NCBI GenBank assembly: GCA_018716385.1
Contig: DVJZ01000032.1
Coordinates: 1-64,000 of the forward strand
DNA: 64,000 bases
DNA from: Candidatus Enterenecus merdae
GTDB taxonomy: Bacteria; Bacillota; Clostridia; Oscillospirales; Oscillospiraceae
Direction: 5' to 3'
A model generated the notes under the pieces. The model was not told the DNA's origin, made no database searches, and worked only from the letters and a program-made list of their open reading frames with translations. Shown piece by piece: positions 34,350-43,293 of this stretch. The first letter of the stretch is position 1, and each line of letters opens with the position of its first letter. A program made the translations under genes and the position numbers.

Positions 34350-36447
34350 GCGCTATGATCTCCACCGGGACAAAGAGCCTCGCACCGAGGAGGAGAGCCG
34401 GAAGCTGCAGGTGCGCACCGGGGTGCTGGTGGGCATCTTCGGGGTGATCCTGCTGGCCTTCCTGGTGGTGCTGTACCAGACCCAGATTGTCCACGGGCAG
34501 GACTACCTGGCCAGCGCCAATTACAGCCTGCAGGAGCTGGACACGGTGGACGGCGTGCGGGGGGAGATCCTGGACCGGTACGGCCGGGTGCTGGTGAGCA
34601 ACAGCGTCAGCTATCAGGTCACCCTGGACACCACCTTGATGGGGGAGCAGCGCAACGCCATTTTGACCCAGCTGCTGGAGCTGTGCCGGGAGCAGGGGGT
34701 GGTGTGGAACGACTCGCTGCCTGTGAGCGACGGCCCTCCCTGGAGCTATACTCGGTCGGAGGGGGTGTTTTCCTACACCACCCAGGACGAGCAGGGCAAT
34801 GAGACCGTCCGGATCACCAACCTGGGCCGCCTGGCCCAGGGCCGGGGCTGGATCGACGAGGCGGAGACGACGCAGGTGAGCGCGCAGGCGCTGCTGGAGG
34901 CCATGGCGGACACCTTTGGCCTGGAGCCGGGCGAGGATGGGTCGTTCAACCGGGAGGACCGGCAGCTCATGGGGGTGCTCTACGAGATCTACCTGCGGAC
35001 CTATGAAGTGGTCAGCACCGAATATATCTTTGCCGAGGGGGTGGACATCACCTTCATCTCCGCGGCCAAAGAACAGGCTCTGACGGGGGTGCAGATTGAG
35101 ACGGAGACCGCCCGGGCTTACCACACCGACAGCGCGGCCCATGTGCTGGGTTGGACCGGGTCCATCACCGGCGCCATGTGGCCCACCTATCAGGAGCTGG
35201 GATACGCGATGAATGCCACCGTGGGCCGGGATGGGGTGGAGGCCGCCTTTGAGGAGTACCTTCACGGGACCAGTGGCCGGCGGAGGGTGGAGACGGACGA
35301 GAACGGCAAGATCGTCACTCAGGAGTGGCTGGAGGAACCGGACCCCGGGGACAACGTGGTGCTCACCCTTGACGCCGGTTTGCAGGCGGTGACGGAGGAG
35401 TATCTGGCGGAGTTCATCGAGGGACTGGAAAACCCGGCGGGGGGTGCGGCGGTGGTGATGGACATGACCGGCGGGGTGCTGGCCATGGCCTCTTACCCCA
35501 CCTATGACTTGGGAAATTTCAACTACTCCGAACTGGAGGCGGATACGCAGGGCCGCCCGCTGTTCAACCGGGCTACCAATGGCATCTATGCCCCCGGCTC
35601 CACCTTTAAGATGGTAACGGCGGTGGCGGGGCTGGCCAGCGGGGTGATCACGTCCACGTCCACGGTAAGGTGCACAGGAATCTATAGCTATTACGGGACA
35701 AATCAGGCATGCTGGATCTATCCCGGGAATCATGGCATAGAGAATGTGACTCAGGCCATCACCGACTCGTGCAATATCTTTTTCTATGACACCAGCGCCA
35801 ACCTGGGCATCGCCACCCTCCAGGATTATGCCCGGCAGTTCGGTTTGGGGGAGTACACCGGCATTGAGATCTCGGAGTCCCCGGGAAGGATGGCGGGGCC
35901 GGAGGTGGCGGAAGCGTTGGGGCAGACCTGGTACGGAGGCGAGGTCCTCTCTGCCGCCATCGGACAGAGCCTCAGCCAGTTCACACCCCTCCAGCTGTGT
36001 AACTATATCGCCACCCTGGTCAACGGCGGCAACCACTACCAGGCCCATCTGCTCAAGCAGGTCAAGTCCAGCGATTACAGCCAGGTGGTGTACGAGTATG
36101 AACCGGAACTGCTCAATACCATCGACATTGACCAGAGCGCCCTGGACGCGGTGCTGGGAGGGATGTATGACCTGTCCCAGACGGCGTCCATGGCCCGGTA
36201 CTTCGCCGGCCTGCCCGTGAGCGTGGGGTGTAAGACGGGCACCGCCGAGGTGGCCGGGCGGGAGGCCACCGCCACCTTCGTCTGCTTCGCCCCCTATGAG
36301 GATCCCCAGGTGGCCATCGCCCTGGTAGCCGAGCAGGGCGCCTCCGGCGGCAGCCTGGCCGAGGTGGCCGCGGGTATCCTGGCTCAGTATTTCTCCACAG
36401 AGAGTTCCCAGTCCGCCCCAGTGCGGGAGAATACCCTGATCCGATGA
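34342..36447 (+). CDS. mrdA: Penicillin-binding protein 2 (class B transpeptidase)
   Basis: Monofunctional class B PBP that cross-links peptidoglycan during cell elongation. An N-terminal membrane anchor (about 27-46) is followed by a dimerisation domain starting at VRGEILDRYGRVL. The transpeptidase domain has all three catalytic motifs: Ser420-Thr-Phe-Lys423, Ser476-Cys-Asn478 and Lys631-Thr-Gly633. 701 aa. It pairs with the MreD-like gene upstream; no RodA partner is adjacent. A terminator follows at 36459-36491. Confidence 0.92.
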   Translation: MNKRYDLHRDKEPRTEEESRKLQVRTGVLVGIFGVILLAFLVVLYQTQIVHGQDYLASANYSLQELDTVDGVRGEILDRYGRVLVSNSVSYQVTLDTTLMGEQRNAILTQLLELCREQGVVWNDSLPVSDGPPWSYTRSEGVFSYTTQDEQGNETVRITNLGRLAQGRGWIDEAETTQVSAQALLEAMADTFGLEPGEDGSFNREDRQLMGVLYEIYLRTYEVVSTEYIFAEGVDITFISAAKEQALTGVQIETETARAYHTDSAAHVLGWTGSITGAMWPTYQELGYAMNATVGRDGVEAAFEEYLHGTSGRRRVETDENGKIVTQEWLEEPDPGDNVVLTLDAGLQAVTEEYLAEFIEGLENPAGGAAVVMDMTGGVLAMASYPTYDLGNFNYSELEADTQGRPLFNRATNGIYAPGSTFKMVTAVAGLASGVITSTSTVRCTGIYSYYGTNQACWIYPGNHGIENVTQAITDSCNIFFYDTSANLGIATLQDYARQFGLGEYTGIEISESPGRMAGPEVAEALGQTWYGGEVLSAAIGQSLSQFTPLQLCNYIATLVNGGNHYQAHLLKQVKSSDYSQVVYEYEPELLNTIDIDQSALDAVLGGMYDLSQTASMARYFAGLPVSVGCKTGTAEVAGREATATFVCFAPYEDPQVAIALVAEQGASGGSLAEVAAGILAQYFSTESSQSAPVRENTLIR

Positions 36448-36458
36448 GAAGCGGAAAA

Positions 36459-36491
36459 CCACACCCCCTGGCCTAAGGTCAGGGGGTGTGG
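36459..36491 (+). terminator. Terminator after PBP2
   Basis: Twelve-bp stem CCACACCCCCTG/CAGGGGGTGTGG (36459-36470, 36480-36491), flanked by AAAA upstream and GCTTTCC downstream. Confidence 0.8.
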
Positions 36492-36740
36492 CTTTCCATC
36501 TCGCCATCTGGGGCTGAGCACAAATAATTGAGTTTGATGAATTTGCCGGGGGGAAACTTGCACCAAATTTCAAACAAGATGGGATCCAGAAATTACCGAA
36601 CCCTGATTTTGCAAAGTTTCCACAGCTTCCACGAAGTTTTCCACAGCCGACGGACAGACAACTTGCGATGAATCTTGCAAGAAAGAGTTTACATAAGCAA
36701 TGTCAAGCATTTTTCTTCCGTGGATTGGCACAAAGTTTAA
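36492..36740. other. Relatively AT-rich intergenic region
   Basis: About 250 bp between convergent units, poorer in GC than surroundings. It holds the second dispersed repeat (36614-36645). A 68-codon frame beginning at 36668 has no ribosome site and runs into the antisense of the next gene, so I do not count it. Confidence 0.5.
36614..36645 (+). repeat. Dispersed repeat, copy 2 (TTTTCCACA element)
   Basis: Matches 12409-12440 at 27 of 32 positions. Its last 15 bp (ACGAAGTTTTCCACA) recur exactly at 51959-51973 inside the rplC leader. Confidence 0.5.
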
Positions 36741-36766
36741 GCCCCGGGCGGCAAAGGGCCCGGGGC
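36741..36766 (-). terminator. Terminator of the amino-acid importer operon
   Basis: GCCCCGGG/CCCGGGGC stem (36741-36748, 36759-36766) just past the ATPase stop; TTAAACTTTG follows on the minus strand. Confidence 0.6.
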
Positions 36767-36773
36767 TGCTGGG

Positions 36774-37496
36774 TCACAGCACCTTGGAGAGAAACTCGAT
36801 GGTGCGCGGCTGCTTGGGGTGGGCAAAGAAGGCATGGGGTTCATCCTGCTCCAGGATGCGCCCGCCGTCCATGAACAGCACCCGGGTGCCCACCTCCCGG
36901 GCAAAGCCCATCTCGTGGGTGACCACCACCATGGTCATGCCCTCCTGGGCCAGCTCCCGCATCACCTCCAGCACCTCGCCCACCATCTCAGGATCCAGGG
37001 CGGAGGTGGGCTCGTCAAAGAGCATCACCTTGGGACGCATGGCCATGGCCCGCACGATGGCGATGCGCTGCTTCTGCCCGCCGGACAGCTGGGCGGGATA
37101 GGCGTTGGCCTTGTCCAGCAGGCCCACCCGGCGCAGCAGCTTCTCCGCCTCGGCCTGGGCCTCGTTCCGGTCCATCAGACCGGTGCGGACGGGGGCCAAG
37201 GTGATGTTGCGCAGCACGGTCATGTTGGGGAACAGGTTGAAGTGCTGGAACACCATGCCCATCTTCCGGCGCACCTGGTCGATGTTGACCTTCGGGTCGG
37301 TGAGAACCGTCCCGTCAAAGGTGATGGAGCCGGAAGAGGGGGTCTCCAGCAGGTTCAGGCAGCGCAGAAAGGTGGACTTGCCCGAGCCGGAGGGGCCGAT
37401 GATCACCACCTTCTCCCCGGGGGAGATGTGCTCGGACAGGTCGTCCAGCACCAGGTGGTCGCCAAAGGATTTGGACAGGTGCTTAACGTCGATCAC
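36774..37496 (-). CDS. Polar amino-acid ABC transporter ATP-binding protein
   Basis: 240-aa GlnQ/HisP-type ATPase. Walker A is GPSGSGKST, the Q-loop is [11 protein letters not shown], the signature is LSGGQKQR and Walker B is [29 protein letters not shown] is typical of the amino-acid (PAAT) group. The start codon is GTG (37496) with AAAGGAGG 10 nt upstream and within the permease 3' end (14-bp overlap). It is the third gene of a complete importer with permease and binding protein. Confidence 0.94.
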   Translation of the reverse strand: MIDVKHLSKSFGDHLVLDDLSEHISPGEKVVIIGPSGSGKSTFLRCLNLLETPSSGSITFDGTVLTDPKVNIDQVRRKMGMVFQHFNLFPNMTVLRNITLAPVRTGLMDRNEAQAEAEKLLRRVGLLDKANAYPAQLSGGQKQRIAIVRAMAMRPKVMLFDEPTSALDPEMVGEVLEVMRELAQEGMTMVVVTHEMGFAREVGTRVLFMDGGRILEQDEPHAFFAHPKQPRTIEFLSKVL

Positions 37497-38271
37497 TTTG
37501 CCGCAGCCTCCTTTCCAGCTTGCCCTGCAACCAGGTGAAGATGAGCACCAGCACCAGGTAGATGCAGGCCGAGCCCACCAGGGGGAACATGGCCTCAAAG
37601 GTGCGGTTGACGATGTTCTCCGCAAAGTAGACCAGCTCCTGTCCTCCAATGATGGAGATCAGGGAGGTGTCCTTGAGCAGGATGATGAACTCGTTGCCCA
37701 GGGAGGGGAGGATGGCCTTGAAGGCCTGGGGGATGACGATGAAGCGCATGGTGTCCAGGTAGCCCAGGCCCAGGGAGCGCCCCGCCTCCGACTGGCCCAC
37801 GTCCAGGCTCATCAGCCCGCCCCGGATGATCTCGGCCACATAGGCCCCTGAGTTGATGCCCAGGGTGAGGGCGCCCACCATGGTGTAGTTGCGGCTGCTG
37901 GAGAAGATGACCATGCCCATGATCATGATCTGCACCATCATGGGGGTGCCCCGGATGACGGTGACGTAGATCTTACACAGCAGGTTGATCACCCCCAGCA
38001 GGGGGTTGCGGCGGCCGGGGCGCTGCTGATCGTGGGCGGTGCGCACCATGGCCACCACGATACCAAGGGCCACGCCGATGGCCAGGGCCATGGCGGTGAC
38101 CAGCAGGGTGACGCCCACCCCCCGTAAGTACTGCTGCCAGCGGTCCCCCTCCAGAAAGGCCTGATAGAAGCGGACAAAGAACTCCTGCCACCAGGTGACG
38201 GAGTCGGCCACGCCGGGATCCCGGGAGAGCATCATCTCCCGCCACAGTTCAAAGTAATCGGACAGACCCAT
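37483..38271 (-). CDS. Polar amino-acid ABC transporter permease
   Basis: 262-aa HisM/GlnP-type permease. After a hydrophilic N-terminal region of about 45 residues, membrane helices begin at [18 protein letters not shown]. The cytoplasmic EAA-like loop is visible as [25 protein letters not shown] single permease gene suggests a homodimer. It overlaps the ATPase gene by 14 bp. A stable hairpin lies between it and the binding-protein gene. Confidence 0.93.
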   Translation of the reverse strand: MGLSDYFELWREMMLSRDPGVADSVTWWQEFFVRFYQAFLEGDRWQQYLRGVGVTLLVTAMALAIGVALGIVVAMVRTAHDQQRPGRRNPLLGVINLLCKIYVTVIRGTPMMVQIMIMGMVIFSSSRNYTMVGALTLGINSGAYVAEIIRGGLMSLDVGQSEAGRSLGLGYLDTMRFIVIPQAFKAILPSLGNEFIILLKDTSLISIIGGQELVYFAENIVNRTFEAMFPLVGSACIYLVLVLIFTWLQGKLERRLRQSDRR

Positions 38272-38305
38272 GGGCTGATCCTTCCCCCTCTCTCATGAAG
38301 ATGCC

Positions 38306-38335
38306 AAAGAGGAGCGGCCCAAGCCGCTCCTCTTT
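38306..38335 (-). terminator. Intercistronic hairpin (attenuator or processing stem)
   Basis: Thirteen-bp perfect stem AAAGAGGAGCGGC/GCCGCTCCTCTTT (38306-38318, 38323-38335) with a 4-nt loop between the binding-protein and permease genes. In such operons a partial terminator or RNA stabiliser here raises receptor over transporter expression. Confidence 0.75.
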
Positions 38336-38356
38336 GAGGTCATCCGGAACGCGGGC

Positions 38357-39241
38357 TTACTCCGCGGTGATGTACTTGTCCATGATGGACTGGACCGTGC
38401 CGTCCTCAATCAGCTCGTTCAGGGCGGTGTTGACCGCGTTGAGCAGGGCGGTGTTGCCCTCGTCCACGGCGGCGCAGTAGTCCTCGGTGACGTAGCTGCC
38501 CTCCAGGATCTCCAGGCCGGGGTTGGCGGCCACATACTCCCGGGCGGGGCCGTCGTCAATGACCACGCAGTCCACCTGGCCGTTGAGCAGGGCCTGCACC
38601 GCCAGCGAACCGTTGTCCAGGGACGTCACATGGTCGGTGCCGTGGGCGTCCTGGCAGTAGGTCTCGCCGGTGGTGCCCCGCTGCACGCCGATCTGGATGT
38701 CCTCCAGCACCGCGCCGTCGGCCCCCACCAGCTGCAGGTCCTCATTGGTGCCCTGGATGGTGGTGTCCCCCTCCCGGACGATAATGACCTGTACGCCGGT
38801 GGCGTAGCTGTCGGTGAAGTCCATCACCAGGTCCCGGTCCTCCCGGTAGGTCAGCCCGGCCAGCATCACATCGGCCCGGTTTTCCTGCACCGCCAACAGG
38901 GCGGCGTCAAAGTCGATGTTGTCGATGACCAGCTCCAGGCCCAGCTTGTCGGCGATGGCCTGGGCGATCTCCGGGTCGATGCCGATGACGTTGTTGTTGT
39001 CGTCGGTCATCTCATAGGGCGGGAAGGAGGCGTTGGTCACCATGATGAGCTTGCCTTCCTCCAGGGTGGTGAACTGGCCGTAGTCGCCGGTGCTGCCGCT
39101 GCCGGTGGGCTCGGGATCCAGAGAGGCGGAGCCGGTGGGGTCAGGGGACGGGCTGTTCTGGCTGTCCCCGCCGCAGGCGGCCAGGGCAAAGGTCATCGCC
39201 AGGGCCAGCAGCAGGGCAAGCAGGTTCTTTCTTGTTTTCAT
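38357..39241 (-). CDS. Polar amino-acid ABC transporter substrate-binding lipoprotein
   Basis: 294-aa SBP_bac_3 receptor. The signal peptide ends at lipobox LAAC with Cys23, followed by a Ser/Pro/Gly/Thr linker. Family signatures include NASFPPYEMTDDNNNVIGIDPEIAQAIADKLG and ADVMLAGLTYREDRD with the ligand-binding Arg, plus VQRGTTGETYCQD. Residues alone do not give the amino acid, but an ARG-box-like palindrome upstream favours arginine or a related basic amino acid. Confidence 0.93.
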   Translation of the reverse strand: MKTRKNLLALLLALAMTFALAACGGDSQNSPSPDPTGSASLDPEPTGSGSTGDYGQFTTLEEGKLIMVTNASFPPYEMTDDNNNVIGIDPEIAQAIADKLGLELVIDNIDFDAALLAVQENRADVMLAGLTYREDRDLVMDFTDSYATGVQVIIVREGDTTIQGTNEDLQLVGADGAVLEDIQIGVQRGTTGETYCQDAHGTDHVTSLDNGSLAVQALLNGQVDCVVIDDGPAREYVAANPGLEILEGSYVTEDYCAAVDEGNTALLNAVNTALNELIEDGTVQSIMDKYITAE

Positions 39242-39298
39242 TTCCTCACATCTCCTATCCTGAGATCAGAATCAACCCCAGATTTTTGGGGCAGCTCC

Positions 39299-39327
39299 AT
39301 GATACCCCAAAAATGAATAAAATGCAA
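39299..39327 (-). promoter_or_regulatory. Promoter of the amino-acid importer operon
   Basis: Minus strand: -35 TTGCAT (39322-39327), 17-bp spacer, -10 TATCAT (39299-39304). CCCC(AAAAATCT)GGGG lies in the leader. Confidence 0.72.
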
Positions 39328-39375
39328 GAGAAAATTGAAAATTCCGCCTTTTAAAGAGGGACGGGCTGCATATTA

Positions 39376-39389
39376 TGAATGTATATTCA
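39376..39389. promoter_or_regulatory. ARG-box-like palindrome
   Basis: TGAATGTATATTCA is a TGAAT-N4-ATTCA palindrome matching the core of the arginine-repressor (ArgR/AhrC) box, here with AT-rich flanks. It is about 50 bp upstream of the importer -35 element, between that promoter and the GNAT gene 3' end. Confidence 0.55.
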
Positions 39390-39399
39390 AAAAGGGAGG

Positions 39400-40230
39400 C
39401 TAGTCAAAGGCCAGGCCCAGGTATCCCCAGGGGGGCTGGGGCCACCGGTCGGGGCGGCCATACAGCCAGCGGATGGCTCCGAAGGGCTGTCCCACCTGGG
39501 GCTGGGGGGCCAGGCGCACCTGGGCGGGGCCGCCGCACAGGGCGGCGGCGGCGCCGGCACCCTGTGCCTCATCCCGGGGGTCGCACAGCAGCTCTTTGAC
39601 CACAGGGGCGGAGGGCCAGCACTCCACCGCGGCACAGCCCGGGCCGTGGGCCAGCTCCAGCTGGTACAGGCCGCTGCCCGGGTAGGGGCAGAGGATCCGC
39701 TGCAGCTCCAGCTGCCCAGGGCTCTGGGTGACGTGGACCATGTTGGCCAGCAAAGTCTCCCGCAGGGCGGCATAGGCCTGAGGGGAGATAGGGGTGGCCG
39801 GTGCGGGGGCGGGGCGGGCGATCAGGCGGCGGTGGTAGAGGGCGGGGAGGAAGCCGTAGCGGGCGAAGAAGGAGAACAGGGAGGTCTGGGCGGGGACGGT
39901 GAGGATGCAGTCGGCCAGGCGGTCCTTCAGGGCCTGGCAGGCGTAGTCGAGCAGCTGGCCGGCATATCCCCGCCCCCGGGCCTCCGGCCGGGTGGCCAAG
40001 GCGTAGACATAACCGCCCTTGACGCTGCGCCCGTCGGGGAAGGTCAGGGTGACCTCGGGCAGGGCCAGCATGGACTGGATCTGCCCGTCCTCCAGAAGGA
40101 CCAGGGGGCCGTCCAGGCCGGTGAGGGCGTAAAAATCCCGTTGGAAGGCGGCGTCGTCCTCAAATACCCGGGTCCAGAGCTGCTGGGCCTGGGTCAGATC
40201 TTCCAGCCGGGCAGGGTGTATTTCCACCAT
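39400..40230 (-). CDS. GNAT-family N-acetyltransferase
   Basis: 276-aa protein with an N-terminal GNAT domain. The acetyl-CoA loop is visible as LATRPEARGRGYAGQLLDYA, after IHPARLEDLTQAQQLWTRVF. The C-terminal half (about 150 to 276) is an extra domain of the Eis/enhanced-survival-like kind, with GAIRWLYGRPD near the end. The start ATG (40230) lies 4 bp past the DUF2156 gene stop and follows GGAGGTGTGAGG. The acceptor substrate is unknown. Confidence 0.8.
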   Translation of the reverse strand: MVEIHPARLEDLTQAQQLWTRVFEDDAAFQRDFYALTGLDGPLVLLEDGQIQSMLALPEVTLTFPDGRSVKGGYVYALATRPEARGRGYAGQLLDYACQALKDRLADCILTVPAQTSLFSFFARYGFLPALYHRRLIARPAPAPATPISPQAYAALRETLLANMVHVTQSPGQLELQRILCPYPGSGLYQLELAHGPGCAAVECWPSAPVVKELLCDPRDEAQGAGAAAALCGGPAQVRLAPQPQVGQPFGAIRWLYGRPDRWPQPPWGYLGLAFD

Positions 40231-40234
40231 TGCC

Positions 40235-41146
40235 TCACACCTCCCGGGCGGTGTGCTTTTCCAGCAACAGGTCGGGGTAGTAGGAGAGCTTGGCCTTGCG
40301 CAGCCCCTCCAGGCCCAGGTCATCCTCCCGGTTGAGCCAGCGGACCTGGGGATGGCGGTCGCGCACCATGCGGGCCATCTCCCGGTTGATGACAGCGTAG
40401 GCGCCTTGGATGGCACCGTCGGCCTTCTCAAAGTGCACGTCGAAGCATTCTGGGGTGGTCAGGCTGCCCAGGGAGAAGGCCAGGGGTTTGCCGCCGGCCC
40501 GGATCAGCCCGCCCTCCAGGGCCAGGGGCTGCATCTGGTAGAGGGCCTCGATGACAGCTACGGTTTCCTCGGACAGGGACTCCTCCCCGGCCTCGGGCTC
40601 GTCCAGCCGCCGGCGGGCGGACCAGGCCCGTTCCAGCTCCAGGCACTCGGGGACGTTGTCCGGGGTGATGGGCTCAAAGCTCCAGTCAGGGAACTGCTCG
40701 TCAAAGCGGTGGATGTGGTTGCGCTTGGCGTGCAGCTTCTTGCCGCCCAGGTCGGCCAGGCGGTTGACGTCGTAGAGATAGTCCCAGCCGTCCCGGTCGC
40801 TCTGCCAGGAGAAGCGGCCGGGGAAGTCCTCCTCCAGCCGCTGGCGCTGCTGGGGGGTGAGGCAGACCAGGGTGAGGGGAACCCCGTGGGCGGCGGCGTC
40901 CTCCCCCAGGGCGGCCAGGGCGGGGGCCAGGGGGCCGGTTCCGGCGGGGTAGAGGTAGCTGGTGCCCAATTTGCCCTGGATCTGCACCAGCAGCCGGTCC
41001 CCCAGCCGGGCGATCTTCTGGGGATAGGCCCGGCTCCACAGGTAGATGTTGTCGAAGTTATACTCGCAGCCCAGGCAGCCCTCGGCAGCCAGCAGGGGCA
41101 CGGCCCACTGCCGGTCTGAGAGCTCCGGGGATCGGAAGGTGTGCAT
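40235..41146 (-). CDS. DUF2156 / LPG synthase C-terminal-like protein
   Basis: 303-aa cytosolic protein related to the catalytic C-terminal domain of phosphatidylglycerol lysyltransferase (MprF), without its membrane part. Seen are GCEYNFDNIYLW, KLHAKRNHIHRFD and WLNREDDLGLEGLRKAKLSYYP near the C-terminus, all typical of the DUF2156 group. Start ATG 41146 follows AAAAGG; an ATG 9 bp earlier abuts the ribosome site. Co-transcribed with the GNAT gene. Aminoacyl transfer is possible but unproven for these stand-alone forms. Confidence 0.85.
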   Translation of the reverse strand: MHTFRSPELSDRQWAVPLLAAEGCLGCEYNFDNIYLWSRAYPQKIARLGDRLLVQIQGKLGTSYLYPAGTGPLAPALAALGEDAAAHGVPLTLVCLTPQQRQRLEEDFPGRFSWQSDRDGWDYLYDVNRLADLGGKKLHAKRNHIHRFDEQFPDWSFEPITPDNVPECLELERAWSARRRLDEPEAGEESLSEETVAVIEALYQMQPLALEGGLIRAGGKPLAFSLGSLTTPECFDVHFEKADGAIQGAYAVINREMARMVRDRHPQVRWLNREDDLGLEGLRKAKLSYYPDLLLEKHTAREV

Positions 41147-41222
41147 ATCGTCCATCCTTTTCTGTCATCGGCAGGGCGTGCCCGCAGCCGATTTTTTACC
41201 GGTTGTATTCACAATATCCCTT

Positions 41223-41251
41223 ATCATAGCACAAGCATAGGAAAAGCGCAA
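41223..41251 (-). promoter_or_regulatory. Promoter of the DUF2156-GNAT operon
   Basis: Minus strand: -35 TTGCGC (41246-41251), 17-bp spacer, -10 TATGAT (41223-41228). A hairpin ATCGGC/GCCGAT (41168-41193) lies in the leader. Confidence 0.6.
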
Positions 41252-41260
41252 CCGGGGAAA

Positions 41261-41292
41261 AAGGTGGCCGCTGCCTGGGCAGCGGCCACCTT
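41261..41292 (-). terminator. Terminator of rny
   Basis: Fifteen-bp arms AAGGTGGCCGCTGCC/GGCAGCGGCCACCTT (41261-41275, 41278-41292), with TTTTTCCCC on the minus strand. It starts 5 bp past the rny stop. Confidence 0.88.
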
Positions 41293-41296
41293 GGGG

Positions 41297-42850
<1,554 letters not shown>

Positions 42851-43137
42851 GGCGGGTTCCACACCTCCTAATACAAGTAGATTTTTTGCCGTATCGCATA
42901 AAGAAGACGCGATGCGCCGCCTGGGCACACCGCGATAATCGAAAAACCACCCGCTCTGGGCCTGGTATTTGAGTGTAATAGGGTTGCGCAGCGATGGAAG
43001 GGCTGTATGAAAAACGTGCCGGTGACGCCGCGGCCGCTCAAACAGGCAAAGATCGCCCGGTTTTTCAAAATTATCTGCCTTCTATTGTAAAGGGATGACG
43101 GTTTTCTGTCAAGCGAAAATATGAGGGGAAGGGAAAG
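42851..43137 (-). other. Long 5' leader and promoter region of rny
   Basis: About 287 bp without a gene. It carries the rny promoter and a leader of about 225 nt with several GC-rich stems; no riboswitch class is recognised. The hairpin at 43138-43162 closes the upstream operon. Confidence 0.55.
43084..43112 (-). promoter_or_regulatory. Promoter of rny
   Basis: Minus strand: consensus -35 TTGACA (43107-43112), 17-bp spacer, -10 TACAAT (43084-43089). Confidence 0.85.
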
Positions 43138-43162
43138 GCCGGCCGCCCTAAGGGCGGCCGGC
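43138..43162 (-). terminator. Terminator of the BceAB-like operon and its small ORF
   Basis: Eleven-bp GC stem GCCGGCCGCCC/GGGCGGCCGGC with a 3-nt loop, 17 bp past the small ORF stop. On the minus strand CTTTCCCTTCC follows; T-tract is weak. Confidence 0.65.
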
Positions 43163-43178
43163 GGGGGCAGGGGGGCGG

Positions 43179-43262
43179 TCACCGCCCGCGCAGGGTCCTC
43201 AGGCCGGCCAGGCCGGCCAGCAAGGCCCCCGCCAAGGCGGAGATCAGCAGGGCGCGCCGCAT
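43179..43262 (-). CDS. 27-residue small membrane protein
   Basis: A short frame of 28 codons (MRRALLISALAGALLAGLAG then LRTLRGR) with an excellent ribosome site, AAAGGAGGG, 6 nt before the ATG. The peptide is a positively charged start, a 16-18 residue hydrophobic helix and a basic end, i.e. a single-pass micro-protein. It starts 31 bp after the ABC permease stop and is followed by a terminator, so it is the last gene of that operon. Possible roles, inferred only, are a transporter accessory or a leaderless toxic/signalling peptide. Confidence 0.6.
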   Translation of the reverse strand: MRRALLISALAGALLAGLAGLRTLRGR

Positions 43263-43293
43263 CCGAATCCCTCCTTTCTATCTCGATTCGGGA

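Noticed and set aside
34282-36573. 763-codon antisense frame over PBP2
   Set aside because: The plus strand carries an intact PBP2 with all catalytic motifs; the antisense product matches no family and has no ribosome site.
36668-36874. 68-codon plus-strand frame starting MNLARK
   Set aside because: No ribosome site, and its 3' half is antisense to the importer ATPase and its terminator.
41168-41198. Hairpin followed by TTTTTT on the plus strand, resembling an intrinsic terminator
   Set aside because: No plus-strand gene ends nearby; it lies in the minus-strand leader of the DUF2156 gene, where it is more simply a leader stem.
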